Source: a bacterium (GTDB lineage: Bacteria > Myxococcota_A > Polyangia > Nannocystales > Nannocystaceae). Taken from it: 64,000 nt of DNA. The stretch spans positions 1 to 64,000 of the forward strand of contig JANSYI010000033.1 in the NCBI GenBank assembly GCA_024742475.1, given 5' to 3'. Made by a program: the position numbers and the translations under genes. The notes beneath the pieces were generated by a model. That model did not search any database and was not told where the DNA came from. It saw only the letters and a list, made by a program, of their open reading frames with translations. Shown in pieces: positions 37,464 to 46,213 of the stretch; position 1 is the stretch's first letter, and each line of letters begins with the position of its first letter.

Positions 37464-38639
37464 ATGTCGGGGGACATGAGGCATTGGGGTTTGTTGGTGT
37501 GTGCGCTGGCATTGTCGTGCGGCGACGATGATCGAGAGGAGGGTGGCCTCAACCCCACCGCCTCGGCGTCGATCACCCTCTCGGGCGGCTCCGCAGACGG
37601 CAGCGGTGGCGAGGACGAGGGCAGCGGCGAAGAGTCGGGGTTCTCGGACACGACCAACCCCACCGGCGCGTCCGCAGGCGACGAGGGTGGCGGGCCGATC
37701 GCGTGCGAGACGCTGGTCGACGAGGCCGAGCTCGGACCCCGCACCCAGGACATCATCTTCGCCGTCGACACGTCCGGATCGATGATCCAGGAGGCCGGGT
37801 TCGTGCAGCAGCAGATGAACTCGTTCTCGATCCAGATCGAGGCCGCCAACGTCGACGCCCGCATCGTCTTGCTCGCCGAGTACCCGTTCTTGATCAGCCC
37901 CGGCATCTGCATCGACCCGCCGCTGGGCTCGGGCGGCTGTCCCGACCAAGACTCGAACCCGCCCAAGTTCCTCCACGTACCCGACAGCGACATCGCGAGC
38001 TCCAACGCGCTGAGCCGCTTGATCGAGCTCTACCCCGGCTACGGACCTCTGCTGCGGCCCGACTCGCTCACCCACGTCGTCGTGGTCAGCGACGACAACT
38101 CGGCGATGCCCGCGGCGGACTTCACCTCGCAGTTCGGCGACCTCGCCGAACAGCTCGACAACTTCGTCTTTCACGCCATCGTCAGCACCCTCGACCCCGA
38201 CGGGCCCGCCTGTGGCTCGTGCTGCGCCCTGGGTGCGTCGCAGGGCACCGTCTACCAAGAGCTGGTGGCCCAGACCGGGGGCGTCGAGGGCAACCTGTGC
38301 GATCAGGAGTTTCAGCCCGTGTTCGCCGCGGTGGCCCAGCAGGTCATCGGGGGCGCAGCGCTGGCGTGCAGCTACACGATCCCCGAGCCCGAGCAGGGCC
38401 AGACCTTCGACCGCGACGCCGTCAACGTCGAGTTCGAAGACAGCGACGGCAACCCGTTCCCGGTCGGACGCGTCGACTCCGAGGCCGAGTGCGCCGGCGT
38501 CTCGCACGGCTGGTACTACGACAACCCCGACGATCCCAACCGCATCATCGTGTGCCCGCAGACGTGCGACACGATCCGCGGCTTCGAAGCGGGCAAGGTC
38601 GCCATCAAGTTCGGCTGCGAGACCATCCCCGCGGGCTGA
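37464..38639 (+). CDS. lipoprotein with von Willebrand factor A domain
   Basis: The 391-residue product has a lipoprotein signal (MRHWGLLVCALALSC), a Gly/Ser/Glu/Asp linker of about 60 residues, and a vWA domain. The MIDAS motif is DTSGSM around residue 108, with supporting VVVSDDNS near 205. Eleven or more cysteines in the second half (CGSCCALG, CVCPQTC-like spacing) indicate disulfides outside the cytoplasm. This architecture, lipobox plus linker plus vWA, is very common in Nannocystaceae. It probably mediates adhesion or protein contact in a metal-dependent way. It is flanked on the right by a convergent gene 2 bases away. Confidence 0.82.
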   Translation: MSGDMRHWGLLVCALALSCGDDDREEGGLNPTASASITLSGGSADGSGGEDEGSGEESGFSDTTNPTGASAGDEGGGPIACETLVDEAELGPRTQDIIFAVDTSGSMIQEAGFVQQQMNSFSIQIEAANVDARIVLLAEYPFLISPGICIDPPLGSGGCPDQDSNPPKFLHVPDSDIASSNALSRLIELYPGYGPLLRPDSLTHVVVVSDDNSAMPAADFTSQFGDLAEQLDNFVFHAIVSTLDPDGPACGSCCALGASQGTVYQELVAQTGGVEGNLCDQEFQPVFAAVAQQVIGGAALACSYTIPEPEQGQTFDRDAVNVEFEDSDGNPFPVGRVDSEAECAGVSHGWYYDNPDDPNRIIVCPQTCDTIRGFEAGKVAIKFGCETIPAG

Positions 38640-38641
38640 CG

Positions 38642-39493
38642 CTAGGGCGGCGAGGCCGCGGCACTTCGGACCTGCGCGGCCAGGCCCGAATCGCTCGCGA
38701 ACATGACCCCACAGTCCGCGAGAAAGGTGGTGTCGGGCCGATTGAGCGGCAGGGGGTCGCCCGCGAACGTCGTCGCGACGCACCCGGCCTCGCCGAAGCA
38801 GCACGCCGTCGCGGCGTAGTCCCACAGGCTCCCGCCACCTCTGCCCGTGCGCGGGAACTTGAAGTACACCGCCGGCGGGCTCGCGAGCACCGACCAGGCG
38901 TTGAGCACCGCGGCTTGGCCAACGTGCACGTCGGCGGCCCCCAAGCGATCGGTGACGCTGCGGTAGGCCGGCTTGTCTTCGAAGCTGTGATCTCCGAACA
39001 CGCGCAGGGACCCCGAGGGGGCGCCGTGCCGCCAGGGCGTGCCATCCACCGCGACACCTCCGCCGCGCACCCCCGCGATGCGCTGCCCGGTGACGACGTC
39101 GACGATGACCCCGATCAGCGGTACGCCGTCGCGACGCACCAGCCCGACGGACACCGCCGGCCCTCGTTCGCCACGGATGTACGCGAGCGTGCCGTCGAGC
39201 GGGTCGATGCACCAAAACGCGGGCGCACGCAGGCGAGACCCATCGTCGGGCCGCTCCTCGGTGAGCAACCCCAGGCCCTCCAGCGCAGGCTGCAGGGTCT
39301 GCACGATGAGCGCCTCGGCTTGCCGATCGACCTCGGTGACCACCTGCGAGGCCACGTAGTCTCCGCCGGTCTCCTTGTGCTCGATGCTGTGCGGCCGGCG
39401 GCTGCGAATGTGCTCGGCCGCCACCGCGGCAGCCCGCTGGGCATGCGCGGCCAGCTGCCAGAGGCCCTCGGGGCTGGTGGGCACGTCGCTCAC
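38642..39493 (-). CDS. inositol-monophosphatase-family phosphatase (IMPase/CysQ-like)
   Basis: The 283-residue enzyme shows the family's metal-binding motifs in order: TEVDRQAEALIVQTL, LTEERPDD (Glu ligand), WCIDPLDGTLAYIRG near residue 93 and SLWDYAATACCF near 225. These would hydrolyse a phosphomonoester such as inositol phosphate or 3'-phosphoadenosine 5'-phosphate; the choice cannot be made from sequence. It starts at GTG 39493, overlapping the stop of the kinase gene by 4 bases, so the two are coupled. It is last in the long - strand run that begins with the ABC ATPase. Confidence 0.88.
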   Translation of the reverse strand: MSDVPTSPEGLWQLAAHAQRAAAVAAEHIRSRRPHSIEHKETGGDYVASQVVTEVDRQAEALIVQTLQPALEGLGLLTEERPDDGSRLRAPAFWCIDPLDGTLAYIRGERGPAVSVGLVRRDGVPLIGVIVDVVTGQRIAGVRGGGVAVDGTPWRHGAPSGSLRVFGDHSFEDKPAYRSVTDRLGAADVHVGQAAVLNAWSVLASPPAVYFKFPRTGRGGGSLWDYAATACCFGEAGCVATTFAGDPLPLNRPDTTFLADCGVMFASDSGLAAQVRSAAASPP

Positions 39494-40452
39494 AGGGCCC
39501 CCAAGACCTCGCGGGCCAGCCGCTCGCTATAGCGGTGAATCTTCGGATGCCCCGGGCTCCACCCCTGCAAGAAGCGGTAGAAGTCGGTCCACGCCACTGG
39601 GTAGAGCGCGCGCCAGCTCGCCTCGAGCGCGTCGGCATCCACGCCGCGGACGGCAGCGCGAAGCTGGGCGAAGTAGTGGTCGAGCATGCCGGGCACCCGC
39701 GCGTCCGCATCGCGCTCGCTGACGCAGCTGCTGATGAAGTAGGCCACGTCCTTCATGCCGCACCCGCCCCCGACGTATTGAAAGTCCACCGCGGCCACCT
39801 CCCCCGGGGCCCCGAAGCAGAAGTTCGCCAGCTTCGCGTCGCCGTGCACGAAGGTGGGGAACGGAGCCTCCCGCAGCTGGTGCGCGAGCGCCTCCGCGGC
39901 GTCCTTGAGCGCGCCGCCCGGCAGCGCTTCCCACTCGTCGGGCCGCGTCTGCAGGTGCCAGTAGGTCCCCTCGGGCCACAGCGCCTCCGGCTCGGAGCCC
40001 AGGAACTCGGCGTGAAAGCGGGCCAGCCAGGTCAGGCAGCCGTAGAGATCGACCTCGTCCAGGCTGCCGCGGCGACCGTACCCCGCCTCATCGAGATCTT
40101 CGAGCGCCAGCAGCACACCGTCGTCCGTCGCGGTCGCGCCCAAGCACCTCGGCACGCGGCACGCCTGTCCGCACCGCTGTGCGTGCTCGGTGTACCAGGC
40201 GACCTCGACCTCGTACGAGCGGACCTTGCGTGCGTGCGACCGCGTGCTCGACCAGCCACGCGGGTGCTCGGCTGTGCTCGGCCAGCGGACGTGTTTGACG
40301 ATCACCGCGCGTGCAGAGGCGCCGTCCAGGCGGCAGCGTACGATCGACCCGTACCCGCTCCACAGCGTCTGCACGACCTCCGCGCCCAGGACTGTGCGAG
40401 CGCCCGCCGTCTCGCAGACCCAGCGGGCGATCGCGTCGTCGAGCCGGTGCAT
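39490..40452 (-). CDS. aminoglycoside-phosphotransferase/EcKinase-like small-molecule kinase
   Basis: Starting at ATG 40452, the 320-residue protein carries the APH-type Brenner motif as FVHGDAKLANFCFG (about residue 200) and the metal-binding DFQYVGGGCGMKDVAYF about 20 residues later. The N-lobe Lys is in AVIVKHVRW. The aspartate of HGD would be the catalytic base. These kinases phosphorylate small alcohols, sugars or antibiotics; resistance should not be assumed. It begins 19 bases after the permease gene and overlaps the phosphatase gene by 4 bases. A kinase next to an IMPase-like phosphatase suggests one substrate handled by both. Confidence 0.78.
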   Translation of the reverse strand: MHRLDDAIARWVCETAGARTVLGAEVVQTLWSGYGSIVRCRLDGASARAVIVKHVRWPSTAEHPRGWSSTRSHARKVRSYEVEVAWYTEHAQRCGQACRVPRCLGATATDDGVLLALEDLDEAGYGRRGSLDEVDLYGCLTWLARFHAEFLGSEPEALWPEGTYWHLQTRPDEWEALPGGALKDAAEALAHQLREAPFPTFVHGDAKLANFCFGAPGEVAAVDFQYVGGGCGMKDVAYFISSCVSERDADARVPGMLDHYFAQLRAAVRGVDADALEASWRALYPVAWTDFYRFLQGWSPGHPKIHRYSERLAREVLGAL

Positions 40453-40471
40453 GCCCCACTGTAGCGCCGCG

Positions 40472-41710
40472 CTACTCGTGACGCAGCGCTTCGATCGGGT
40501 CGAGCCGCGACGCACGAACGGCGGGGTAGAGCCCCGAGACCAAGCCCACGCTGACCGAGACCCCCGTCGAGAGCAGGATCGAGCTGGCGGTCACGACCGT
40601 GGGCCAGTCGGCGTACACGGCCACCGCGTAGGCGATGCCCACCCCCAGCGTAATGCCGGCGAGACCCCCCAGCAGCGAGAGGGCGAACGAGGTCAGCAAG
40701 AACTGAAACCGGATGTCGCGACGCCGCGCCCCAACCGCACGACGAATCCCGATTGCGCGGGTCTGCTCGAGCACCGAGGCGAGCATGATGTTCATGATGC
40801 CGATGCCGCCCACGAGCAGCGAGATGCCGGCGATGCACCCCATGACGATGTCGAACAGGCGCTGCGTCTGCCGGCTCTGCTCGAGCAGCGCCGCGGGCAC
40901 CACGATCTCGTAGTCGGTCTCGCCGCCGTGCAGTCGCTGCAGCAGGCCGCTGACCACCGCCGCCACCTCGGTGGGCGACGTACCGTCCTGGGTGCGGATG
41001 ACGATCTCCTGCAGCGGGGCGTCGAGCGGGTCGTGGTCGAACTTGCGCCAGCCGGTCGTCAGCGGGATGTGAATCTCTCGGGCCGTCGACGCCACGGCGA
41101 CCCCCTCGATCGACGCGTCCTCGGTGCTCTCGGGCGCCAGCACGCCGACGACCTCCAGCCAGACGTCGTTGACCTTCACGTGGCGGCCCACGGCCTGGTC
41201 GGGGCCGAACAGCTCGCGCCGCGCAGCCGAGCCCAACACGGCCACCTGGGCGTGCTCGCGCGCGTCGCGGGCGTCGATGAACCGCCCCTCCCCCAGCCGC
41301 AGCTGGGTCAGCTCGGCGTGCAGCGGCGAGACGCCAAAGACCTTGGCCTCGGTCTTGCCCCCCGGAGCGTGAATGGCATAGGCGTCGACCTCGAGGCGGG
41401 GCACGACGTACTCGAGACCCGGCACCGCCTCCTCGATGGCATGCACGTCGCGCTGCGAGACTCCGATCGACTTCTTGCGGATCTCGAGCAGGTCTTCCTT
41501 CTCGAAGTCCTTGGCGCGCACGATGACGTTGCGGACGCCCATGCGGTCGATGAGATCCATCGCCTGCTGCTCGGCACCCGCACCGATCGAGAGCATGGAG
41601 ATCACTGCGCCGACGCCGAACATCATGCCCAGCATGGTGAGCGCCGATCGCAGCTTGTGCGACGCGAGGTTCTCGAGCGCGGCGAGGAACGCGTCGGTGG
41701 TGCGCATCAT
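40472..41710 (-). CDS. MacB-like ABC transporter permease
   Basis: Starting at ATG 41710, the 412-residue protein has the MacB/FtsX layout. One N-terminal membrane helix (LTMLGMMFGVGAVISMLSIG) is followed by a large periplasmic domain (residues about 45-270). Three more helices follow, including IVMGCIAGISLLVGGIGIMNIM, and the protein ends in the typical GLYPAVRASRLDPIEALRHE. There is no fused ATPase; that is encoded separately at 45361-46071. With the adaptor proteins it should form a tripartite efflux or lipoprotein/peptide export machine. The start overlaps the upstream stop by 4 bases. Confidence 0.9.
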   Translation of the reverse strand: MMRTTDAFLAALENLASHKLRSALTMLGMMFGVGAVISMLSIGAGAEQQAMDLIDRMGVRNVIVRAKDFEKEDLLEIRKKSIGVSQRDVHAIEEAVPGLEYVVPRLEVDAYAIHAPGGKTEAKVFGVSPLHAELTQLRLGEGRFIDARDAREHAQVAVLGSAARRELFGPDQAVGRHVKVNDVWLEVVGVLAPESTEDASIEGVAVASTAREIHIPLTTGWRKFDHDPLDAPLQEIVIRTQDGTSPTEVAAVVSGLLQRLHGGETDYEIVVPAALLEQSRQTQRLFDIVMGCIAGISLLVGGIGIMNIMLASVLEQTRAIGIRRAVGARRRDIRFQFLLTSFALSLLGGLAGITLGVGIAYAVAVYADWPTVVTASSILLSTGVSVSVGLVSGLYPAVRASRLDPIEALRHE

Positions 41711-42978
41711 CGCGGGCCCCCGGGCGTCTTGGGACCCTCGTCGGCCTTGGCGTCGTCCTTGTCGCCGAGCAGCGCCGCGGCCTCCTCGTTGGGATCGCGC
41801 AGCGCGATCACGTCGCCGGCCTCGATGCCCGCGCTGATGACCACCCGCCCTGCGCTCGCGGTGCCCAGCTCGACCTCCACCGGCTCGAAGCCGCCGCCCT
41901 CGCGGCGGTAGACGATCGTCTTGCCTTCGTCGTCGAAGATCGCCTGGCGGGGTACCACCAGCGCCTCGGGCTCTTCGACGCGGATCGTGGCCTGGACGCG
42001 CTGCCCGATGCGCATGGTCTCCGCGTCGGTCTCGGCGAGCTCGAGGGTGACGCCGAAGTAGTGCACGGGGACCTCGTGGTGCTTGGGCTGCGCGAGCTTG
42101 TCCATCTTGAGCAGCGTCGCCTCGTACGTGCGGCCCGGATGCGCGTCGACGACCACGCCCGCGGGCAGGCCCGGCGCCAGGTTGCCCGCGTCGGCCTCGA
42201 GCACGTGCACCCGCGCCTCGAGGGCCTCGACGTGGGGCAGCTCGGCGAGCTTCTGGCCCCGCCACACCGTGTCGCCCACGCGGATGGGGTCACCCCGCCA
42301 GTTGCGTTTGAGCACCAAGATTCCGTCGTGCGGCGCCTTGATCTGCAGCTTGGTCAGCCCCTCTTCGGCGCGCTGCACCTCGCGTGCCGACTGCTCCTTC
42401 TCGATGGAGATCAGGTCGAGCTGCTTCGAGGAGACGGCGCGCTCGATGTCCTTGACGCGCCGCGCGTGACGAGCCTTGGCCTCGGCGAGCTCGACGTCGA
42501 TCGACGACTCGATGATCTCGTTGCGAGAGAGGATGTCGGCGTCATGGCTCTCGAACTCGCGCGCGACCTCGGCCTCGGAGTCCGACAGCGCCGCGGTGAC
42601 GTCCCGTTTTGCGGCGTTGGCCCGCGCCGAGACCGACTCCTTCTTGATCTTCTTGTTGGACGCGAGCACGTCGTCCTTGCTGTCGGCGAGCTTGCGCTCC
42701 ATCTCCGTCGCGTCGAACTCGACGACGATGTCGCCCTTCTTCACGGCCATGCCGTCCTCGGCGACCCAGGCGATCTTCATGGGCCGCTTCGAATCGTGCG
42801 GGGCGGAGATGGGCGTGGCCTCGACGGCGTGCAGCAGGCCCTCGGCTCTCACCTTTCGCACGAACGTGGACGCGGGCTGCACCTCGAAGGTGGGCACGTC
42901 GGCCTCGAGCGTCTCGGCGATGCAGCCGCCGAGCAGCAGCGCGCTTGCGCCGAGCATGAGGAAGCGTCGCCGTCTCAT
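41707..42978 (-). CDS. HlyD/MacA-like periplasmic adaptor lipoprotein (third of three)
   Basis: Starting at ATG 42978, the 423-residue protein has a lipoprotein signal (FLMLGASALLLGGC). Its barrel-sandwich half-motif is KIAWVAEDGMAVKKGD, and a charged coiled-coil region spans about residues 85-215. The second half-motif is KAPHDGILVLKRNWRGD, and a beta-barrel domain follows. The C-terminal tail is acidic and Lys-rich. It is a membrane-fusion protein that would bridge the permease to an outer-membrane channel. The coiled coil is longer than in the two other adaptors of the operon. It is coupled at both ends by 4-base overlaps. Confidence 0.88.
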   Translation of the reverse strand: MRRRRFLMLGASALLLGGCIAETLEADVPTFEVQPASTFVRKVRAEGLLHAVEATPISAPHDSKRPMKIAWVAEDGMAVKKGDIVVEFDATEMERKLADSKDDVLASNKKIKKESVSARANAAKRDVTAALSDSEAEVAREFESHDADILSRNEIIESSIDVELAEAKARHARRVKDIERAVSSKQLDLISIEKEQSAREVQRAEEGLTKLQIKAPHDGILVLKRNWRGDPIRVGDTVWRGQKLAELPHVEALEARVHVLEADAGNLAPGLPAGVVVDAHPGRTYEATLLKMDKLAQPKHHEVPVHYFGVTLELAETDAETMRIGQRVQATIRVEEPEALVVPRQAIFDDEGKTIVYRREGGGFEPVEVELGTASAGRVVISAGIEAGDVIALRDPNEEAAALLGDKDDAKADEGPKTPGGPR

Positions 42979-44168
42979 GCGCTCACCTCCGACGGCATCA
43001 CGACCTCGTCGCCCTCGTCGAGCCCACCGAGCACCTCGACCTGCTCGGACGTGCGTCGCCCGAGTTCGACCGGCACCGCCTCGGTGCCCAGGCCGCTCTT
43101 GCGGTAGACCACCGGCCCGTCGGCGGTCGGCATGATCGCCTCCAGCGGCAGCAGCAGGGCGTCTTCGATGCGCTCGGACTCCACCGTGCCGCGAAACCGC
43201 ATGCCCGGGCGCAGCTTCACGTCGTCGGTGGGTTCGAGCTCGATGCGGACCTGCGCCACCTTCAGCGGGTTCTCGGGCGAGGCTCGCCGCACGGTCCTGG
43301 AGATCTCGACGATGCGCCCGCGGAGCTCGACGTCGGCCTGGGCGTCGAGGCGAAGCGACACCGCCATGCCCTCGTGCACCTTGCTGACGTCGACCTCGTC
43401 GACCTCGCCCTCCCCCTCCATCGCGTCGAGCGACGCCAGGGAAAGGACGGCGTCTCCGCGCCAGGCCGTGTCCCCGACCTTCTTCTTCTCGCCGCGCCAG
43501 TTGGTGGTGTAGATGACGGTGCCCTCGCGCGGCGCGAGCACGGTCATGGCCTCGATCGAGCGCGTGATCTCCTCGACGCGCTGCTGCGCCCGGTCGCGTT
43601 TGCTCCGCCAGCGGCCCACGTCCGAGTTGTCGCGGCGCGCGGCAGCCTTCGCCTTGGCCTTGTGAAACTCGACCTTCTTGCGGGCGAGCTCGAGGTCGAG
43701 CTTCGACTTCTCGAGTTCGATCACCGCGGTGATGTCCTCGGGCGCGTCGGCCTTGAGCGCGGCCTTCTTGAGCTCGGCCTTGGCCTGGGCGAGCGCCAAG
43801 CCTTCGTCTTCGCGGGCCATCTTGGCCGCGGACACCTTCATCTTCAGCTGCGTCGCCGCCGAGTCGCGCTCGGCCTGCTTGGCGTCGAGGCGCTGCTTGA
43901 GTTCGGTGGTGTCGAGCATGAGCACGGGCTGCCCTTCCTTCGCCACCAAGCCTTCCTCGGCCATCATCGCGATCTTGAAGTTCCAGACTCCGGAGATCGG
44001 CGGAGGGCTGATCCGCTGGGAGTCCAGCGCCTTCATCTCGCCCGACACCTCGACGCCGATGACCAGCGGCCCTCGCTCGACGGTGACGGTCTGCGCGTCG
44101 GCGACCTTGGCAGGCGCCGCGTCGCAGCCCAGCGCCGCGGCCAGCACGAGCCCGAGCAGGCGCTTCAC
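42975..44168 (-). CDS. HlyD/MacA-like periplasmic adaptor lipoprotein (second of three)
   Basis: The start is GTG 44168, with GGAGG about 6 bases upstream, giving 397 residues. The signal is KRLLGLVLAAALGC. Half-motifs KIAMMAEEGLVAKEGQ and LAPREGTVIYTTNWRGE flank a Lys/Glu/Ala-rich coiled coil (residues about 85-190). A beta-barrel domain ends with GGLDEGDEVVMPS. Sequence around the second half-motif (APREG...NWRGE...GDTAWRG) closely parallels the other two adaptors, indicating duplication. GTGA and ATGA overlaps link it to both neighbours. Confidence 0.88.
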   Translation of the reverse strand: MKRLLGLVLAAALGCDAAPAKVADAQTVTVERGPLVIGVEVSGEMKALDSQRISPPPISGVWNFKIAMMAEEGLVAKEGQPVLMLDTTELKQRLDAKQAERDSAATQLKMKVSAAKMAREDEGLALAQAKAELKKAALKADAPEDITAVIELEKSKLDLELARKKVEFHKAKAKAAARRDNSDVGRWRSKRDRAQQRVEEITRSIEAMTVLAPREGTVIYTTNWRGEKKKVGDTAWRGDAVLSLASLDAMEGEGEVDEVDVSKVHEGMAVSLRLDAQADVELRGRIVEISRTVRRASPENPLKVAQVRIELEPTDDVKLRPGMRFRGTVESERIEDALLLPLEAIMPTADGPVVYRKSGLGTEAVPVELGRRTSEQVEVLGGLDEGDEVVMPSEVSA

Positions 44169-45361
44169 GCCGCACCTCCAGGCATGCGGACCACGTCGCC
44201 CTCGCGCAGGCCCGACGAGACGGCGCAGCGCTGCGCGTCGCAGGCCCCCACCGACACGTCCACCGCGGTGCCGTCCTCGAGCACGGCGGTCGCGGGCTCG
44301 CTGCTGAAGTCCAGAGCCGCACGGGGCACCAGCACCGCGTCCTCGACCACGATGCTCGGCACCTCGACCTTGACCGAGAGCCCCGGTCGCATCTGCTCTT
44401 GCAGGGCGTCTTCGAGCTCGACCAGCACCGCGAAGCCCTGCCGCGTCGACTTGTTGCCCGCGCTCTGGGCCACGGGGCTCACCGAGCGCACGAACCCCGC
44501 TAGCGCGACGTCGGGAAACGCATCGACCACGCAGGTGACCTTCATGCCGGGCACGACGCGCCGGTCGTCGACGTCGCTGAGCGTGGCCCGCACGAGCGAC
44601 TTGGACAGGTCGGGCAGCTCGGCCACGGTGAGCCCGGGCCAGACGTTGTCGCCGAGCTGGAGCTTGCGGCCCTCCCACGGGTGCTTGCCGATGAGCACGA
44701 TGCCATCGCGCGGGGCGACCAGCGCGAGCGCGTCGAGTTCGTCTCCGGCCGCTTTGTAGGCGCGCAGCGCTTTCTCGTAGGCGACACGCTTGACCTGCTC
44801 TTCGAGCTGTCCGCCGTCGCGCAGCGACTCGAGGTCGCGCTTGGCGGTGCTCAGCGCGACCTGGGCCCGCTCGAGCGCAAGGCGGCTGTCTTGGAACTCG
44901 CGGCGCGAGACCAACTCACGCGGCACGGTGGCGTCGAGCTCGGCCTTGGCCACGGCGGTCTTCTGGCTCTGCACCTCGAACTGCTTCTCGGCGACCTGCA
45001 CCGACGTCTCGGCCTGCTGGGTCTCGAGGTCGACGCCGGCCTCGACGACCTTGACCTCGAAGTCACTGATCTTCTCGACCACCGACGAGTTGTCGAACTC
45101 GACCACCCGATCGCCCTTCTTCACGGCACTGCCATCCTCGGCCATCCACTTGATCGCGATCTGCCAGTTGTCAGTACGCGGGGCCAAGAGCTCGACCGCG
45201 TGCTCGGCCTCGAGCTCTCCGGAGAGCAGCAGCGACTGCGTGAGCGACCCGCGCTCGACCACCGCCGTGGGCACCGCGAGCTCGGCCTCCCCCACCGCAC
45301 GCTGTGGGTCGCAGCCGAGCACCAGCGCCAGCGATACGAGCGATGTCTTCGCGGCCCGCAT
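44165..45361 (-). CDS. HlyD/MacA-like periplasmic adaptor lipoprotein (first of three)
   Basis: Starting at ATG 45361, the 398-residue protein has signal SLVSLALVLGC. Half-motif AIKWMAEDGSAVKKGD lies near residue 75, a coiled coil spans about 95-190, the second half-motif is VAPRDGIVLIGKHPWEG, and a beta-barrel follows with a two-Cys stretch near the end (GACDAQRCAVSSG). It is the adaptor nearest the ATPase gene. Its ATG shares one base with the ATPase stop (TGATG). The three adaptors may form mixed hexamers or serve different channels. Confidence 0.88.
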   Translation of the reverse strand: MRAAKTSLVSLALVLGCDPQRAVGEAELAVPTAVVERGSLTQSLLLSGELEAEHAVELLAPRTDNWQIAIKWMAEDGSAVKKGDRVVEFDNSSVVEKISDFEVKVVEAGVDLETQQAETSVQVAEKQFEVQSQKTAVAKAELDATVPRELVSRREFQDSRLALERAQVALSTAKRDLESLRDGGQLEEQVKRVAYEKALRAYKAAGDELDALALVAPRDGIVLIGKHPWEGRKLQLGDNVWPGLTVAELPDLSKSLVRATLSDVDDRRVVPGMKVTCVVDAFPDVALAGFVRSVSPVAQSAGNKSTRQGFAVLVELEDALQEQMRPGLSVKVEVPSIVVEDAVLVPRAALDFSSEPATAVLEDGTAVDVSVGACDAQRCAVSSGLREGDVVRMPGGAA

Positions 45362-46071
45362 CACATCGCCGCCACTTCTTTGCCCGGGCCGTCTCCGATC
45401 ACCTTGCCGTCGGCGAGGCGGACCGCGCGAGGGCAACGCGCGGCAACGTCGGGTTCGTGGGTGACGATGACGATCGTGTTGCCCGCGGCGTGAAGGTCGT
45501 CGAAGAGCGCCATGATCTCCTTCTCGGTGGCCGAGTCGAGGTTGCCGGTGGGCTCGTCGGCGAGCAGGAGCGAAGGCTCTCCGACCAGCGCACGGGCGAT
45601 GGCGACGCGCTGACGCTGGCCGCCCGAGAGCTCGAGCGGCTTGTGATGCAGACGATCGCCGAGACCCACCTTGTCGAGCGCGGCCGTAGCGAGGCGACGC
45701 CGCTGCCGACGAGGCGTGCCGCGATACAGCAGCGGCAGCTCGACGTTGCGCAGCGCCGAGACCCGCCCCAGCAGCTGAAAGCTCTGGAACACGAAGCCGA
45801 TGTGCTGGTTGCGGACCCGAGACAACGCGTCGTCGGGCAGACCCTGCACGTCTTCGCCGTCCAGCCGATAGACGCCGCTGCTGGGCCGGTCCATGCAGCC
45901 GAGCAGGTTCATCAGCGTCGACTTGCCCGACCCGCTTCGCCCCACGATCGCGACGAACTCTCCAGGTTCGACCTGCAGGCTCACGCCATCGAGCGCGCGG
46001 ATCGTCTCGGCGCCCATCTGATACGTGCGGGTGAGGTCGACGACCTCGATGATGCTCCTTGCGTTGTCCAT
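45361..46071 (-). CDS. MacB/LolD-type ABC transporter ATPase
   Basis: Starting at ATG 46071, the 236-residue ATPase has Walker A GRSGSGKST near residue 45, Q-loop QSFQLL, signature LSGGQRQRVAIARAL near 145, Walker B LLLADEPTGNLDS and H-loop VTHEP. These are the features of the MacB/LolD subfamily that works by mechanotransmission. It is the promoter-proximal gene of the adaptor-permease operon. The 142 bases upstream (46072-46213) should contain the promoter, but no clear sigma-70 box was picked out. Confidence 0.92.
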   Translation of the reverse strand: MDNARSIIEVVDLTRTYQMGAETIRALDGVSLQVEPGEFVAIVGRSGSGKSTLMNLLGCMDRPSSGVYRLDGEDVQGLPDDALSRVRNQHIGFVFQSFQLLGRVSALRNVELPLLYRGTPRRQRRRLATAALDKVGLGDRLHHKPLELSGGQRQRVAIARALVGEPSLLLADEPTGNLDSATEKEIMALFDDLHAAGNTIVIVTHEPDVAARCPRAVRLADGKVIGDGPGKEVAAM

Positions 46072-46213
46072 CCGACTCGCGAGAACACCGACACCGGGGC
46101 CCGAGGTCCGGTTTCCTCCAGAGCCATGCTCGCAGAGTTCAGGCCCGGGCGCTCGGATGTACCGCACATGGGAACCTTTGCCGCCGCCCGCCGTGGGGTC
46201 GGGACGCGGAGGT

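Noticed and set aside
37125..39710. 861-codon open frame on the - strand
   Set aside because: It overlaps the vWA lipoprotein, IMPase and kinase genes in the wrong frames and has low-complexity Arg/Ala composition.
39490..40452. Aminoglycoside resistance gene
   Set aside because: Only the general APH fold is supported; substrate specificity cannot be read from the sequence.
42979..44322. 5' extension of the third adaptor gene to 44322
   Set aside because: The extension overlaps the second adaptor gene, while ATG 42978 gives a proper lipoprotein signal and a 4-base overlap with the upstream gene.
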